Shown here: in pieces, positions 41,218-50,548 of the stretch
How the letters are laid out: every line of letters starts with the position of its first letter
Numbering within the stretch: the first letter of the stretch is position 1
Source of the DNA: Nesterenkonia sp. PF2B19
Lineage (GTDB): Bacteria > Actinomycetota > Actinomycetes > Actinomycetales > Micrococcaceae
DNA: 64,000 nt
Direction: 5' to 3'
Assembly (NCBI RefSeq): GCF_001758425.2
Contig: NZ_MDSS02000011.1
Coordinates: 24,724-88,723, forward strand
Notes under the pieces: model-generated
What the model saw: only the letters and a program-made list of their open reading frames with translations
Database searches by the model: none
Told to the model about the DNA's origin: nothing
Translations under genes and position numbers: made by a program

Positions 41218-43443
41218 ATGAACACCACACCTCGTGGCCACCACGATCACGGCGGTAGCCACACGATGCACGACGACCGGTCCGAACATCACGGGCACGA
41301 CGACCACTCCGGTCACCACGAGCACGACGGGCATGTCGGTAACAGCGATCACGTAGCCCATGATCATCACGGTGGGCATGAGGCTCATCAGCACCACGGC
41401 GGACATGCCGACCACACGGGGCACGGCGGCCACGCCGGACATGGGGATCATGTGGGGCAGTTCCGCCGGTTGTTCTGGATCATGCTCGCCCTGGCGATCC
41501 CGGTGGTCGGCTTCAACGAGATGTTCGCCCACCTGGTCGGTTACCACCTGCCCGAGGCCGAGTGGGTGTGGTGGGTCTCCCCGATCCTGGGCACCATCGT
41601 CTACTTCTGGGGCGGTTGGCCCTTCCTGACCGGCGCCATCAGTGAGATCCGGGACCGCAAGCCCGGCATGATGCTGCTGATCGGCCTGGCCATCACGGTG
41701 GCCTTCATCGCTTCCTGGGGCGCGACCCTGCATATCCTGGATCATGAGCTGAACTTCTGGTGGGAGCTGGCCCTGCTGGTGGTCATCATGCTGCTGGGCC
41801 ACTGGATCGAGATGCGTTCCCTTGCCCAGACCACCTCGGCATTGGACTCCCTGGCCGCCCTGCTGCCCGATGAGGCCGAGAAGATCGACGGCGATCAGGT
41901 CGTCAAAGTCGCCCCTGCTGAGCTCGCCGTCGGCGACGTGGTGATCGTGCGCCCGGGCTCCTCCGTGCCTGCCGATGGGAAGATCGTCGACGGTTCGGCG
42001 TCGATGGATGAGTCCATGGTCACCGGGGAGTCCAAGCCAGTACGGCGTGAGACCGGCGACCATGTGGTCGCAGGCACCGTGGCCACCGACTCCGGAGTCC
42101 GCGTCGAGGTCACCGCGATCGGGGAGGACACCGCCCTGGCCGGCATCCAGAAGCTGGTCACCGACGCTCAAGCATCGTCGTCGCGCGCGCAGAGGATCGC
42201 CGATACTGCCGCGGCCTGGCTGTTCTGGTTCGCCCTGGGCGCCGCGGTCGTCACCGCGATCACCTGGGCGCTGCTCGGGATGCCCGATGCCGCAGTGGTG
42301 CGCACCATCACCGTGCTGGTCATCGCCTGCCCCCACGCCCTGGGTCTCGCAATCCCGCTGGTGGTCTCCATCGCCACCGAACGCGCAGCCCGGGGCGGCG
42401 TGCTGATCAAGGACCGGCTGGCCCTGGAGTCGATGCGCACCGTGGACTCAGTGCTCTTCGACAAGACCGGCACCCTGACCAAGGGCGAGCCCACCGTCAC
42501 CGCCGTTGCACCCACCGGGAACCGCGACGAGGAGGAGGTGCTGGCGCTGGCCGCTGCCGCCGAGGCAGATAGTGAGCATCCACTGGCACGGGCCATCACC
42601 GGAGCAGCCAAGACGAAGGAGCTCCAGGTGCCTAGGGCCTCGGACTTCTCGTCCTCCCCGGCAGTGGGGGTCAAGGCCACCGTCGAGCATGCAGGTTCAC
42701 ACACCGTGATCGAGGTCGGTGGCCCGTATCTGCTCGAGCAGCAGAATCGAGACGAGTTGTCGGTGGCCGATCAGTGGCGAGACGAAGGAGCGATCATCCT
42801 CCACGTCCTCGCCGACGGAGAAGTCATCGGAGCGCTGCGCCTGGCCGATGAAATCCGGCCCGAGTCCCGTGACGCTGTCGATGCCCTCCACGCCCGCGGG
42901 GTGCAGGTGGTGATGATCACCGGAGACGCCCAAGCCGTGGCAGAGACCGTCGCCAAAGACCTGGGCATCGACCGGGTCTTCGCAGGCGTCCGCCCCGAAG
43001 ACAAATCAGCCAAGGTCGCCGAGCTCCAGGACGAGGGTCGCAAGGTCGCGATGGTCGGAGATGGTGTCAACGACGCCCCCGCCCTGGCCCAAGCCGATGT
43101 CGGTATCGCCATCGGCGCCGGCACCGATGTGGCCATTGGCTCCGCTGGCGTGATCCTCGCCTCCTCTGATCCGCGCTCGGTGCTCTCGGTGTTCGAACTC
43201 TCCCGTGCCAGCTACCGGAAGATGAAGCAGAACCTGTGGTGGGCCGCCGGCTACAACCTGGCCGCCGTACCGCTGGCCGCCGGCGTGTTGGCGCCGGTCG
43301 GGTTCGTGCTGCCCATGAGCATCGGCGCGATCCTCATGTCGGTCTCCACCGTCGTCGTGGCGTTGAATGCTCAGCTGCTGCGCCGCCTCGACCTCACCCC
43401 CGAAGCGAGCACCGACAGAATCCTCGACCGCTCTGAACGATAA
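41218..43443 (+). CDS. copB: CopB-type copper ATPase (P1B-3-like, CPH motif)
   Basis: A 741-residue metal pump. The first 80 residues are extremely His-rich (HGHDDHSGHHEHDGH and similar) in place of an HMA domain. The membrane site is CPH, in VLVIACPHALGLAIPLVVS, which marks CopB pumps. Phosphorylation motif LFDKTGTLTKGEP, SEHPLARAI, and [20 protein letters not shown] are all present. Start at ATG 41218. A second copper ATPase in one operon with CopA suggests handling of two copper states or a higher load. Confidence 0.94.
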   Translation: MNTTPRGHHDHGGSHTMHDDRSEHHGHDDHSGHHEHDGHVGNSDHVAHDHHGGHEAHQHHGGHADHTGHGGHAGHGDHVGQFRRLFWIMLALAIPVVGFNEMFAHLVGYHLPEAEWVWWVSPILGTIVYFWGGWPFLTGAISEIRDRKPGMMLLIGLAITVAFIASWGATLHILDHELNFWWELALLVVIMLLGHWIEMRSLAQTTSALDSLAALLPDEAEKIDGDQVVKVAPAELAVGDVVIVRPGSSVPADGKIVDGSASMDESMVTGESKPVRRETGDHVVAGTVATDSGVRVEVTAIGEDTALAGIQKLVTDAQASSSRAQRIADTAAAWLFWFALGAAVVTAITWALLGMPDAAVVRTITVLVIACPHALGLAIPLVVSIATERAARGGVLIKDRLALESMRTVDSVLFDKTGTLTKGEPTVTAVAPTGNRDEEEVLALAAAAEADSEHPLARAITGAAKTKELQVPRASDFSSSPAVGVKATVEHAGSHTVIEVGGPYLLEQQNRDELSVADQWRDEGAIILHVLADGEVIGALRLADEIRPESRDAVDALHARGVQVVMITGDAQAVAETVAKDLGIDRVFAGVRPEDKSAKVAELQDEGRKVAMVGDGVNDAPALAQADVGIAIGAGTDVAIGSAGVILASSDPRSVLSVFELSRASYRKMKQNLWWAAGYNLAAVPLAAGVLAPVGFVLPMSIGAILMSVSTVVVALNAQLLRRLDLTPEASTDRILDRSER

Positions 43444-43452
43444 GGACACACC

Positions 43453-43773
43453 ATGACCACCACCGTACCCACCGTTGAAGAGGCGGCGACCGGCCACGGC
43501 TACATCAGCGACAAGAACCGCTACCTCGCCAGGCTCAAGCGAATTGAGGGCCAGACTCGTGGCATCCACCGCATGATTGACGAGGACAACTACTGCATCG
43601 ACATCCTCACTCAGATCAGCGCGATCACCTCCGCGCTGAACAACGTCGCGCTGGGGTTGCTCGATGACCACCTCAAACACTGCGTCACCAACGCCATCGA
43701 AACCGATACCGCCGACGCCGAGCAGAAACTCCGCGAGGCCTCAGCCGCGATCGCACGCCTCGTGAAGTCATGA
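43453..43773 (+). CDS. csoR: CsoR-family copper-sensing repressor
   Basis: A 106-residue all-helical repressor. LARLKRIEGQTRGIHRMIDE gives the conserved N-part. The Cu(I) ligands are Cys in NYCIDILTQ, then His and Cys in LLDDHLKHCVTNAIE, the x-Cys-His-Cys fingerprint of copper-sensing members. Lies 9 bp after copB at the operon end; its operator is the dyad at 36543-36561. Confidence 0.94.
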   Translation: MTTTVPTVEEAATGHGYISDKNRYLARLKRIEGQTRGIHRMIDEDNYCIDILTQISAITSALNNVALGLLDDHLKHCVTNAIETDTADAEQKLREASAAIARLVKS

Positions 43774-43789
43774 GCCAGGAGCAACAGCA

Positions 43790-43921
43790 ATGAGCATCAC
43801 CACCCGCAGCCTGCAGACCCTCGCCGAACACGGGCACCTCAGCCTCACCGTGCGACGCTGCTGCCAAACCCTCCACTGGGTCTTCACCGTGCGACTCGGC
43901 CGTAACTCCGGTGGATCGTAG
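43790..43921 (+). CDS. Small ORF after csoR, 43 codons
   Basis: Begins MSITTRSLQTLAEHGHLSLT at ATG 43790 with GGAG upstream and ends SGGS. It follows csoR closely and has coding-like codon use at first. No family recognised; it may be the start of a truncated gene. Low confidence. Confidence 0.35.
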   Translation: MSITTRSLQTLAEHGHLSLTVRRCCQTLHWVFTVRLGRNSGGS

Positions 43922-44118
43922 AGCATGAGACCGGCATCATGGCCCCACTGTCCCCAAGAGGGCGATCCAAGCACCTAGCTTGCAGGGGCAAGGGCGCCAG
44001 AGCCCTTCGGATGCCGGATGGCAAACAGCGCTCCGACCCGATGAGCGAGTCGTGAGCGCAAATGAACAGGTGCTCTCCCACTCACCGAGTACCAGACTCA
44101 GCGGCGTCAGGTGCATCG

Positions 44119-44355
44119 ATGAGGCGAGAGTTGGTCGAGTACCAAGTTCTCCTGGCTCGGACCCAAACGGTACATCGACCCATCGGACCATTGGCATTCG
44201 ACTGCGTGAAGGTCATCATTGTACGTGATGGTTCGGCGATCTTGTTCAGTGAGTTCGGGCAGAAACCCGTGACCGTAGGTGATGTCGTCGTGCTTGGCCC
44301 CAATGTGTTGTGCGGCTCCGAACCCGAAGGGCACATCACAGTCACTACGATCTGA
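44119..44355 (+). pseudogene. N-terminal fragment of an AraC-type regulator
   Basis: A frame of 78 codons from ATG 44119. VKVIIVRDGSAILFSEFGQK and VGDVVVLGPNVLCGSEPEGH resemble the N-terminal cupin-like part of actinobacterial AraC-type regulators. The frame stops (TGA) right after VTTI, and no HTH follows. A relic or a stand-alone cupin; the former is favoured because the next gene lies tail-on and the region between is degraded. Confidence 0.55.
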
Positions 44356-44437
44356 ACCGCACTGGGATTCTTGGAGACTCCATCGTTTGGGAACCTGAGT
44401 GCTCACCACCGTTTTCAAACTAACCGAGGGTGCGGGT

Positions 44438-45662
44438 TCACGGAACCGGTGACTCCACGCGGGACGCCGGCCGCCAGGCGGTCGTGGCGACGATCGAGCC
44501 GAGTACGCCGATGCCGACGAGGACGAGGGCCACGGCGGGCAGGCCGATGGCGGCTCCGAGGACTCCGGCGAGGGGGTAGGTGATGAGGAAGCAGGCGTGG
44601 GAGAGGGAGAACTGCGCCGCGAACACCGCCGGACGGTTCTCCTCGCTGCTGCCCCGGCGCAGCAGCCTGGCGGACGGAGTAAGGATCGTAGAAGTCGCCG
44701 CACCGATCAGTCCCCACAAGACCAGGAGTGCGACCCATTGCCCGGTGCCGTCAGCCCAGGCGATGACCCCGGTCGCGGCGAGCAGCAGGACGGGGATGGC
44801 GATGCCGCCGGTGAGCATGACATTCCGGTCGGGCAGGGTGTCGAGGAGCTTGGGCATGCCGAGCGCGACGAGCATGGAGCCGCCCCCGTAGGCGGCGAGC
44901 ATGAGCGCGACATCGGTCTGCGGGCGGCCGAGGTCGCCTTGGACGAGGACGACGGTGTTTACGATCACCATCGCCGTAGTCGTCGCGACGACGAGGTTCA
45001 GCCCCATCAGGCCGCGCAGCTCCCGGCTGGCCCAGAACGCGCGGACGCCTCTGGTGAGGCGATCGAAGAACGGCGCAGGCGGCGGGGTGGCGATGTACGG
45101 GAACCGCGTGACGATCACGAGGGTTGCCGAGGCGAGGAATCCGACGACGGTGCCGGCGAAGAGGTCCTGGAAGCTGATGACGGTCAGCAGGGCGGCGGCG
45201 AGCATCGGGCTCACCAGCGATTCCAGGTCGTAGGCCAGGCGCGACAGCGACAGGGCGCGGGTGTATTCGCCCTCGTCGGGGAGCACTGAGGGGATGACGG
45301 CCTGGAACGCGGGCGTGAACGTCGCCGACGCGGACTGCAGCAGGAAGATCAGGATGTAGATCTGCCACGCCTCGGTCACGAACGGTAGCGAGACCGCGAC
45401 CCCGGCGCGGATGAGGTCGGCCCCGATCAGGAGGGGCTTACGGGGCAGGCGGGCAGTGAGCGCGGTGGTGACCGGTGAGACGGCGACATAGGCGACCATC
45501 TTGATCGTCATCGCCACCCCCCATCACGACGCCTGCGTCACCTCCGGCGATGTCGAAGGCGAGCAGCCCGAGCGCGACGGTGAGCAGGCCCGTGCCCAAC
45601 AGGGCGATGATCTGCGCGCTGAACAGCTTCGCGTAGGACGGGTTGCGGAGAACGGCGAGCAT
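44438..45662 (-). pseudogene. MFS transporter with single-base frameshift
   Basis: Two frames make one 12-helix transporter. Frame 1: MLAVLRNPSYAKLFSAQIIA to GGDAGVVMG. Frame 2: AMTIKMVAYVAVSPVTTALT to the end, with AVFAAQFSLSHACFLITYPL. The break is a run of six C at 45517-45522 (G on the coding strand) where five are expected. Close relative of the copies at 28776-29084 and 31530-32840. It follows an ArsR regulator on the same strand and was probably under its control. An assembly error would make it intact. Confidence 0.87.
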
Positions 45663-45705
45663 GAGACGAGACCTCACAATCGAGGGCGTAAGTACGGACG
45701 GGGTA

Positions 45706-46071
45706 CTACTGCCGGGGTGCGTGGTGGTGGGGCGGGATGTGTCCGTTCGCGACGGCGTGCTCGGCCTGCTTGATCGCCTCGACCACCAGGGCGACCGCGT
45801 GCTCGTCGGTGAGGCGGTAGAGCACGCTCGTGCCCTCCTGCCGGGTCGTGACCATTCGCGCCATCCGCAACCGCGCCAGGTGCTGCGAGACCCCGGAGGG
45901 CTTCTTCCCGACCAGCTCCGCCAGCGCGTTCACCGGCAGCTCCTCGGCCTCCCGGAGGGCGAGCACGATCCTGATCCGCGTCGGATCGGACAGCAGGCCC
46001 AGCACCTCCGCGGCGAGGTCCACGAACTCCGAGGACGGGTTCATCCCACATACCTTCTTATCTGCATCCAT
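45706..46071 (-). CDS. ArsR/SmtB-family metal-responsive repressor
   Basis: A 121-residue repressor. LLSDPTRIRIVLALREAEEL and LVGKKPSGVSQHLARLRMAR form the winged HTH. Metal ligands may come from the N-terminal Cys (DADKKVCGMN) and the His-rich tail HIPPHHHAP, as in the Ni/Co-type NmtR group. Start at ATG 46071. A dyad (46059-46080) overlaps the start codon, so it likely represses itself and the MFS gene downstream. Metal not determined. Confidence 0.9.
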   Translation of the reverse strand: MDADKKVCGMNPSSEFVDLAAEVLGLLSDPTRIRIVLALREAEELPVNALAELVGKKPSGVSQHLARLRMARMVTTRQEGTSVLYRLTDEHAVALVVEAIKQAEHAVANGHIPPHHHAPRQ

Positions 46072-46080
46072 ACGCAGATA
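46059..46080. promoter_or_regulatory. SmtB/ArsR-type operator overlapping the arsR-like start codon
   Basis: TATCTGC (46059-46065) and GCAGATA (46074-46080) form a perfect 7-bp dyad of the SmtB class. The start codon lies inside it, so the transcript may be nearly leaderless. Confidence 0.7.
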
Positions 46081-46137
46081 CTAACACTTGTGAGTCGAGA
46101 GTGGTGTGGCGCTTGTCTGGCTTCCTGTCCGGCTCTA

Positions 46138-46401
46138 GTCGGCGAGGTGGGAGTGCGGGGCTGGTATCTCTTCGTGGAACGAGAGGTGGCCGAGGGTGGC
46201 GGCGTAGCGGGATGCGCCTCCGATGAGGAGGCCGAAGGGCTCCCAGATGCGGCGCTCTTGCAAGGATACGGTCGCTGCCCAGCGACTGCGGATTCAGGCC
46301 GGCTTCTTCCAGGGGAACGTGTGGCCGGGAGCAAGCAGCCTCGGCGCGGTGTTCTGAGTGACGAACAGGGGCGGGTAGCGCGCGCCTGAGAGGCAGTAGT
46401 T
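46138..46401 (-). pseudogene. Possible degraded gene, unidentified
   Basis: One minus-strand frame reads SGARYPPLFVTQNTAPRLLA then FPWKKPA, a TGA, then continues RRIWEPFGLLIGGASRYAAT and SFHEEIPAPHSHLAD. Both halves look like protein and share a frame, so this may be a gene with one stop. Family not recognised. About 310 bp between arsR and the PQ-loop gene hold nothing else. Confidence 0.3.
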
Positions 46402-46848
46402 GTGGAACAGGCCTCCTGGGTGGGGATGATCGGAACCGTCCTGGCGTTTCTGCTGTTCCTGCCCCAAGCACGACACACTTGGACGAACCGGGCCCGCCCC
46501 GAACGCTTGCGGGGCATCAGCCTGGCCAGCCAAGGCTGCATCATCGCCAACGCCCTGGTCTGGGGGCTCTACGCGGCATTCACTGACGCGTTCTGGACCG
46601 GAGCGCCAGGGATCATCAACGCCCCCTTAGCGGCCTGCACCATCCTTCTGCTGCTGCGCGGGCGCCGGAACACACGACCGAGAACGACATGCGATGCCTG
46701 TGCCGCGGGCATCGATCACCGGGTCTTCATCACCAATCCCGCCGGGTGGGGATCGATCATGAGCTGCACACCGGCATCCAGGCCCCACGGCGTCATCATC
46801 TTCTCCCGAGACGACGCCCGTGCACTGCGCAGACAGCGACCAGGCTAA
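46402..46848 (+). CDS. PQ-loop/SemiSWEET-like small membrane protein
   Basis: A 148-residue protein. Residues 5-85 form three helices with GMIGTVLAFLLFLPQARHTW (the PQ-loop), LRGISLASQGCIIANALVWG and INAPLAACTILLLLRGRR, the layout of SemiSWEET sugar transporters, which work as dimers. The tail contains two Cys and CTPASRPHGV and is not membrane-like. Element-borne and next to conjugation-related genes, so its substrate and purpose are unclear. Confidence 0.72.
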   Translation: MEQASWVGMIGTVLAFLLFLPQARHTWTNRARPERLRGISLASQGCIIANALVWGLYAAFTDAFWTGAPGIINAPLAACTILLLLRGRRNTRPRTTCDACAAGIDHRVFITNPAGWGSIMSCTPASRPHGVIIFSRDDARALRRQRPG

Positions 46849-46893
46849 GCACGCCAAGGCACCTCCGGTGCGGGTTGTGTGCACCTGGGCGGC

Positions 46894-47421
46894 ATGAGAG
46901 CAGATCAGCCTGAGCAGGCCCCGGTGTCGATGCGCACCATCGTCCTAGACATCCACCCTGATGGTTCGATGCACGTCACCATCGACGGCAACCCGCTGCC
47001 ACCCGAGGACGAATGGCCGTGGTCGCGATCGGCGTTCCCGCAGATCATTGACCAGGCCAGCGAGGATCGCAGCCGACCGGTTCGGGTGGAGGTCCATGAG
47101 GCCGATGGCACGAGCTTCACCGATCTGCTGCCGGCCCGGCCACCACGTCGTACACCTGAACCTGACCCGGCACCAGAACCGGCGAAGCCGCGCAAGCACC
47201 GCACCGGAGCGAAACTCATTGAGGTCACCGCAGAGGGTTTCATCCCTGGTGAGGACATCATCTGCTGCCTGATCGCCTCCCACACCGAGGCCGCACCCGA
47301 TGCAGCCGCGCGGGCACTGGTGGACCTCAAACAGGTCACGAAGGCTCTCCAGACCGGGAATGGTGAGGTGGTGCTGATCGGTCGCATCTCCGGTCACATG
47401 GTCGTGCGGAGTCTGTCATGA
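46894..47421 (+). CDS. Element backbone protein next to the coupling protein, unknown function
   Basis: About 175 residues. The N-part has MRTIVLDIHPDGSMHVTIDG and FPQIIDQASEDRSRPVRVEV. A Pro-rich hinge follows (PPRRTPEPDPAPEPAKP), then EDIICCLIASHTEAAPDAAA and TGNGEVVLIGRISGHMVVRS. It overlaps the coupling-protein start by 4 bases (ATGA), so the two are translated together, which points to a transfer-related role. The start could also be ATG 46930. I know no family name for it. Confidence 0.7.
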   Translation: MRADQPEQAPVSMRTIVLDIHPDGSMHVTIDGNPLPPEDEWPWSRSAFPQIIDQASEDRSRPVRVEVHEADGTSFTDLLPARPPRRTPEPDPAPEPAKPRKHRTGAKLIEVTAEGFIPGEDIICCLIASHTEAAPDAAARALVDLKQVTKALQTGNGEVVLIGRISGHMVVRSLS

Positions 47422-49205
47422 GCACCCCGACCGGTCGCCAGTCCGGCACCTTCGGCGATGAGCTGACCAACGCGGCCATGTTCGCCCTGGTCGGATTGTT
47501 CGGGCTCGCGCTGATCCTGCGGGCCTCCGGATCGGTGGCTGCCTTCCTCACCGGCGTGGCCCAGCCCGCAGCGGGGCCGGCGGCCGGGATTGGGGTGCTG
47601 TTCAACCCCGGCGACCCCGCGACCGCTCTGGACGCGGCTGGGTTGCATCCGGTCGCCTATTGGGCGGTGACCGCGGTGATGCTCGCCGGACTGGTCGCCG
47701 CCGGGATGTGGGGGTGGGTGTGGTGGCGTCGCCGCTCCAGGAAGTCTGAGACCGATCCGCGCACCACCGCCGGGATCGCCACCCGCCACGACGTCGCCAC
47801 CACCGCATCACCCACCGCACTGCTCAAACGTGCCGCGAACCTGCGCCCGTCCCTCGATAAGCCGGGGGCTTCTGATGTGGGGTACCGGCTGGGCGCGTTC
47901 CGGGGCACCGAGGTCTGGGCATCAGTGGAGGACTCGATCCTGCTGATCGGCTCACCCCGGTCTGGCAAGGGCCTGCACATTGTGATTCCGATGATCCTCG
48001 ACGCGCCGGGTGCGGTGATCGCCACCAGCACCCGCCCGGACAACCTCACCGCGACCTTGCGGGCACGGGAGAAGCGCGGCCCGGTGGCGGTTTTGGATCC
48101 CCAACGGCTCGCGGAAGGGGTGCCGGCGGGGATGCGCTGGTCACCGGTACGCGGTTGTGCGGACCCGCTGACCGCGATGATCCGTGCCACCGGTCTGGCC
48201 TCAGCCACCGGCTTGTCTGCTGGTGGTGTCGAAGGTGGCGGGTTCTGGGAGGGCAAGACCCGTACCGCGCTCCAAGCCCTGCTGCACGCGGCCGCTCTCG
48301 ATGGCCGGAGCCCGGCTGAGCTGTTCCGCTGGACCCTGGACCCCTCCGCGGCGGCTGAGGCGGTAGCGATCCTCACCAACTCTCCTCAGGCTGCGACGGG
48401 GTGGGCGGACTCGTTGGAGGCGATGATCGATGCCGACCCGCGCACCCGTGACTCCATCTGGCAAGGCGTGTCCCTGGCTTTGTCGGCGTTGGCTGACCCG
48501 CGGGTGTTGGATGCGGTCAGTCCCGGCCCCGGTGAGTCCTTCGATCCCGAGACCTTCATCCAAGAACGTGGCACCTTGTTCCTGCTGGCCACCGGTGCTG
48601 GGGCCGGCAACTCCGCCGCGCTAGTCGCGGCGTTGGTGGAAGATCTGGTGGAAACTGCCCGGCGGATCGCCGCCCGCTCAGCCGGCGCAAGACTCGATCC
48701 GCCGATGCTGCTGGCCCTGGATGAGATCGGCAACCTCGCACCTCTCCCGTCATTGCCGACCCTGATGGCCGAGGGAGGCGGCACCGGCATCACCACCCTG
48801 CCCGTCCTGCAATCCCTGGCTCAGGCCCGCGAGAAGTGGTCAGAGAACCAGGCCTCCGCGATATGGGACGCCTCCATCGTGAAGATCATCCTCGGCGGAG
48901 CCTCGAACTCCAAAGACCTCCAGGACCTGTCCACGTTGATCGGTGAAGGGGACGAGTACACCGACAGCGTGACCTTGGGCGATCATGGCACCCGCCAGAA
49001 CCAGCGCTCCGTCCGCCGTGTGGCGATCTTCCCGCCGGACCGGCTGCACACCCTCCCCTTTGGCACCGCGGTCACCCTGCTGCGAGCAGCCCCACCGATT
49101 GTCACCGACATGCGGGCCTGGCCCGATAGGTCCGATGCTTCCCAGCTGAAGACTGACCGGGGTGAGGTCGAGACCCTGCTGCAACGGCGAGACCCGCGCT
49201 CGTAG
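47418..49205 (+). CDS. Type IV coupling protein (TraD/VirD4-like, TraM-recognition type)
   Basis: A 595-residue membrane ATPase that brings DNA-protein substrates to a conjugation channel. Two N-terminal membrane helices (about 20-36 and 80-102). Walker A: GSPRSGKG (178-185). Walker B: LLALDEIGN (about 431-439). A TraM-recognition-like C-part has TTLPVLQSLAQAREKWSENQ. Intact, but no relaxase or VirB4 gene is in the window, so its partner machinery must be lost or supplied by another element. Confidence 0.9.
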   Translation: MSTPTGRQSGTFGDELTNAAMFALVGLFGLALILRASGSVAAFLTGVAQPAAGPAAGIGVLFNPGDPATALDAAGLHPVAYWAVTAVMLAGLVAAGMWGWVWWRRRSRKSETDPRTTAGIATRHDVATTASPTALLKRAANLRPSLDKPGASDVGYRLGAFRGTEVWASVEDSILLIGSPRSGKGLHIVIPMILDAPGAVIATSTRPDNLTATLRAREKRGPVAVLDPQRLAEGVPAGMRWSPVRGCADPLTAMIRATGLASATGLSAGGVEGGGFWEGKTRTALQALLHAAALDGRSPAELFRWTLDPSAAAEAVAILTNSPQAATGWADSLEAMIDADPRTRDSIWQGVSLALSALADPRVLDAVSPGPGESFDPETFIQERGTLFLLATGAGAGNSAALVAALVEDLVETARRIAARSAGARLDPPMLLALDEIGNLAPLPSLPTLMAEGGGTGITTLPVLQSLAQAREKWSENQASAIWDASIVKIILGGASNSKDLQDLSTLIGEGDEYTDSVTLGDHGTRQNQRSVRRVAIFPPDRLHTLPFGTAVTLLRAAPPIVTDMRAWPDRSDASQLKTDRGEVETLLQRRDPRS

Positions 49206-49301
49206 AGGCGGATGAGGCGAGTGCACCTGGCTGGCACAGCCACCTTCTTGTGAACCGTACTGGGTGTTGTTCCGTCCTATCCGTTCAAGGAGGATTGAAC
49301 T

Positions 49302-49628
49302 ATGACCACCCACCAGAAGCCTTACCCCGCTGAGTTCCGGGACCGGGCGCTGCGGATGATGGAAGATCACCGCAGAGTGCAGGAATCCTCGCGATGGAGG
49401 GCTGCTGAAGCCACAGGTGAGAAACTCGGCGTCTCACCGCACACGCTGCATAACTGGGCCAAGCAATCACGCAGGGATGCTGGGGAAGAGCCCGGTCCCT
49501 CCAGTGATGAACTCGATGAGCTGAAGCGGCTACGGCGCGAGAACCGCGAGTTGAAGAGAGCCAATGAGATCCTGAAGTCTACTTCGGCGTTTTTCGCCGC
49601 GGAGCTCGACCGTCCCACCACGAGATGA
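49302..49628 (+). CDS. IS3-family transposase OrfA
   Basis: A 108-residue subunit: YPAEFRDRALRMMEDHRRVQ, GEKLGVSPHTLHNWAKQSRR and the coiled coil ELKRLRRENRELKRANEILK. It ends SAFFAAELDRPTTR, typical of the IS51 branch. A TTTTTC run before the end could allow the frameshift that fuses OrfA to OrfB. Confidence 0.92.
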   Translation: MTTHQKPYPAEFRDRALRMMEDHRRVQESSRWRAAEATGEKLGVSPHTLHNWAKQSRRDAGEEPGPSSDELDELKRLRRENRELKRANEILKSTSAFFAAELDRPTTR

Positions 49629-50548
49629 TCCGCTACATCGACACCTACAGGGATCATTTCGGGGTCGAGCGCATCTGTCGGGTCCTGGATGCGACAGAAG
49701 GTGGGTTCATCACCTCTCGGGGATACCGGGCAGCTAAGACGCGGGTCCGTTCTGCCAGGGAGCTCAAAGACGATCTGTTGATCGGCGAGATCCAGCGGAT
49801 CTATGCCCAGAATTACAGCGTCTACGGAGTGCGGAAGATCTGGCACGCCCTGCGCCGTGAAGGCTGGGCCGTCGGCCGCGACCAGACTTACCGACTGATG
49901 CGCAAAGCCGGGATCACAGGAGCCGTGCGGGGACGGAAACCTCGCACCACGGTGCCCGTCCCGGTGCCAGATCATCGTCCTGATTTAGTGGAACGCAACT
50001 TCACAGCACCCGCACCTGGGGTGCTGTGGGTAGCGGATATCACCTACATCAGAACATCGGCGGGGTTCGTCTACACCGCTTTCGTCATCGATGCCTACAG
50101 CCGCAGGATCGTGGGCTGGGCGACCAGGTCTTCGATGACCACCGAGGCGCTCTCCTTAGAAGCGTTGGAACATGCTCTGGCCACCGCCAGGCGGCAGCAG
50201 AACACCGATTTGGTCCACCATTCAGATCGCGGCGGCCAATACGTTGCTGTGGCCTACACAGAGAAACTCGCTGATCACGGCATCCGACCCTCCGTTGGAA
50301 CCGTAGGAGATTCCTACGACAACTCCCTGGCCGAGACCGTCAACGGGTTGTATAAGACCGAGCTGATCTACTCCCAGCCGGGTTGGCGGTCCCTGACGGA
50401 GGTGGAATTCGCCACTATGAACTGGGTTCACTGGTGGAATACCCACCGGCTGCACGAACACCTGAGGCACCAGACGCCCGCCGAGGTTGAGGCGGCCTAC
50501 TATGAACACCAGCGGGAACAGACTCCCGCACCCATACCACGGAACTAA
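49625..50548 (+). CDS. IS3-family transposase OrfB
   Basis: A 307-residue DDE recombinase: YGVRKIWHALRREGWAVGRD, WVADITYIRTSAGFVYTAFV with the first Asp, LVHHSDRGGQYVAVAYTEKL with the second Asp, and DNSLAETVNGLYKTELI with the catalytic Glu. Complete frame; starts in the orfA stop (ATGA). Confidence 0.93.
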   Translation: MIRYIDTYRDHFGVERICRVLDATEGGFITSRGYRAAKTRVRSARELKDDLLIGEIQRIYAQNYSVYGVRKIWHALRREGWAVGRDQTYRLMRKAGITGAVRGRKPRTTVPVPVPDHRPDLVERNFTAPAPGVLWVADITYIRTSAGFVYTAFVIDAYSRRIVGWATRSSMTTEALSLEALEHALATARRQQNTDLVHHSDRGGQYVAVAYTEKLADHGIRPSVGTVGDSYDNSLAETVNGLYKTELIYSQPGWRSLTEVEFATMNWVHWWNTHRLHEHLRHQTPAEVEAAYYEHQREQTPAPIPRN

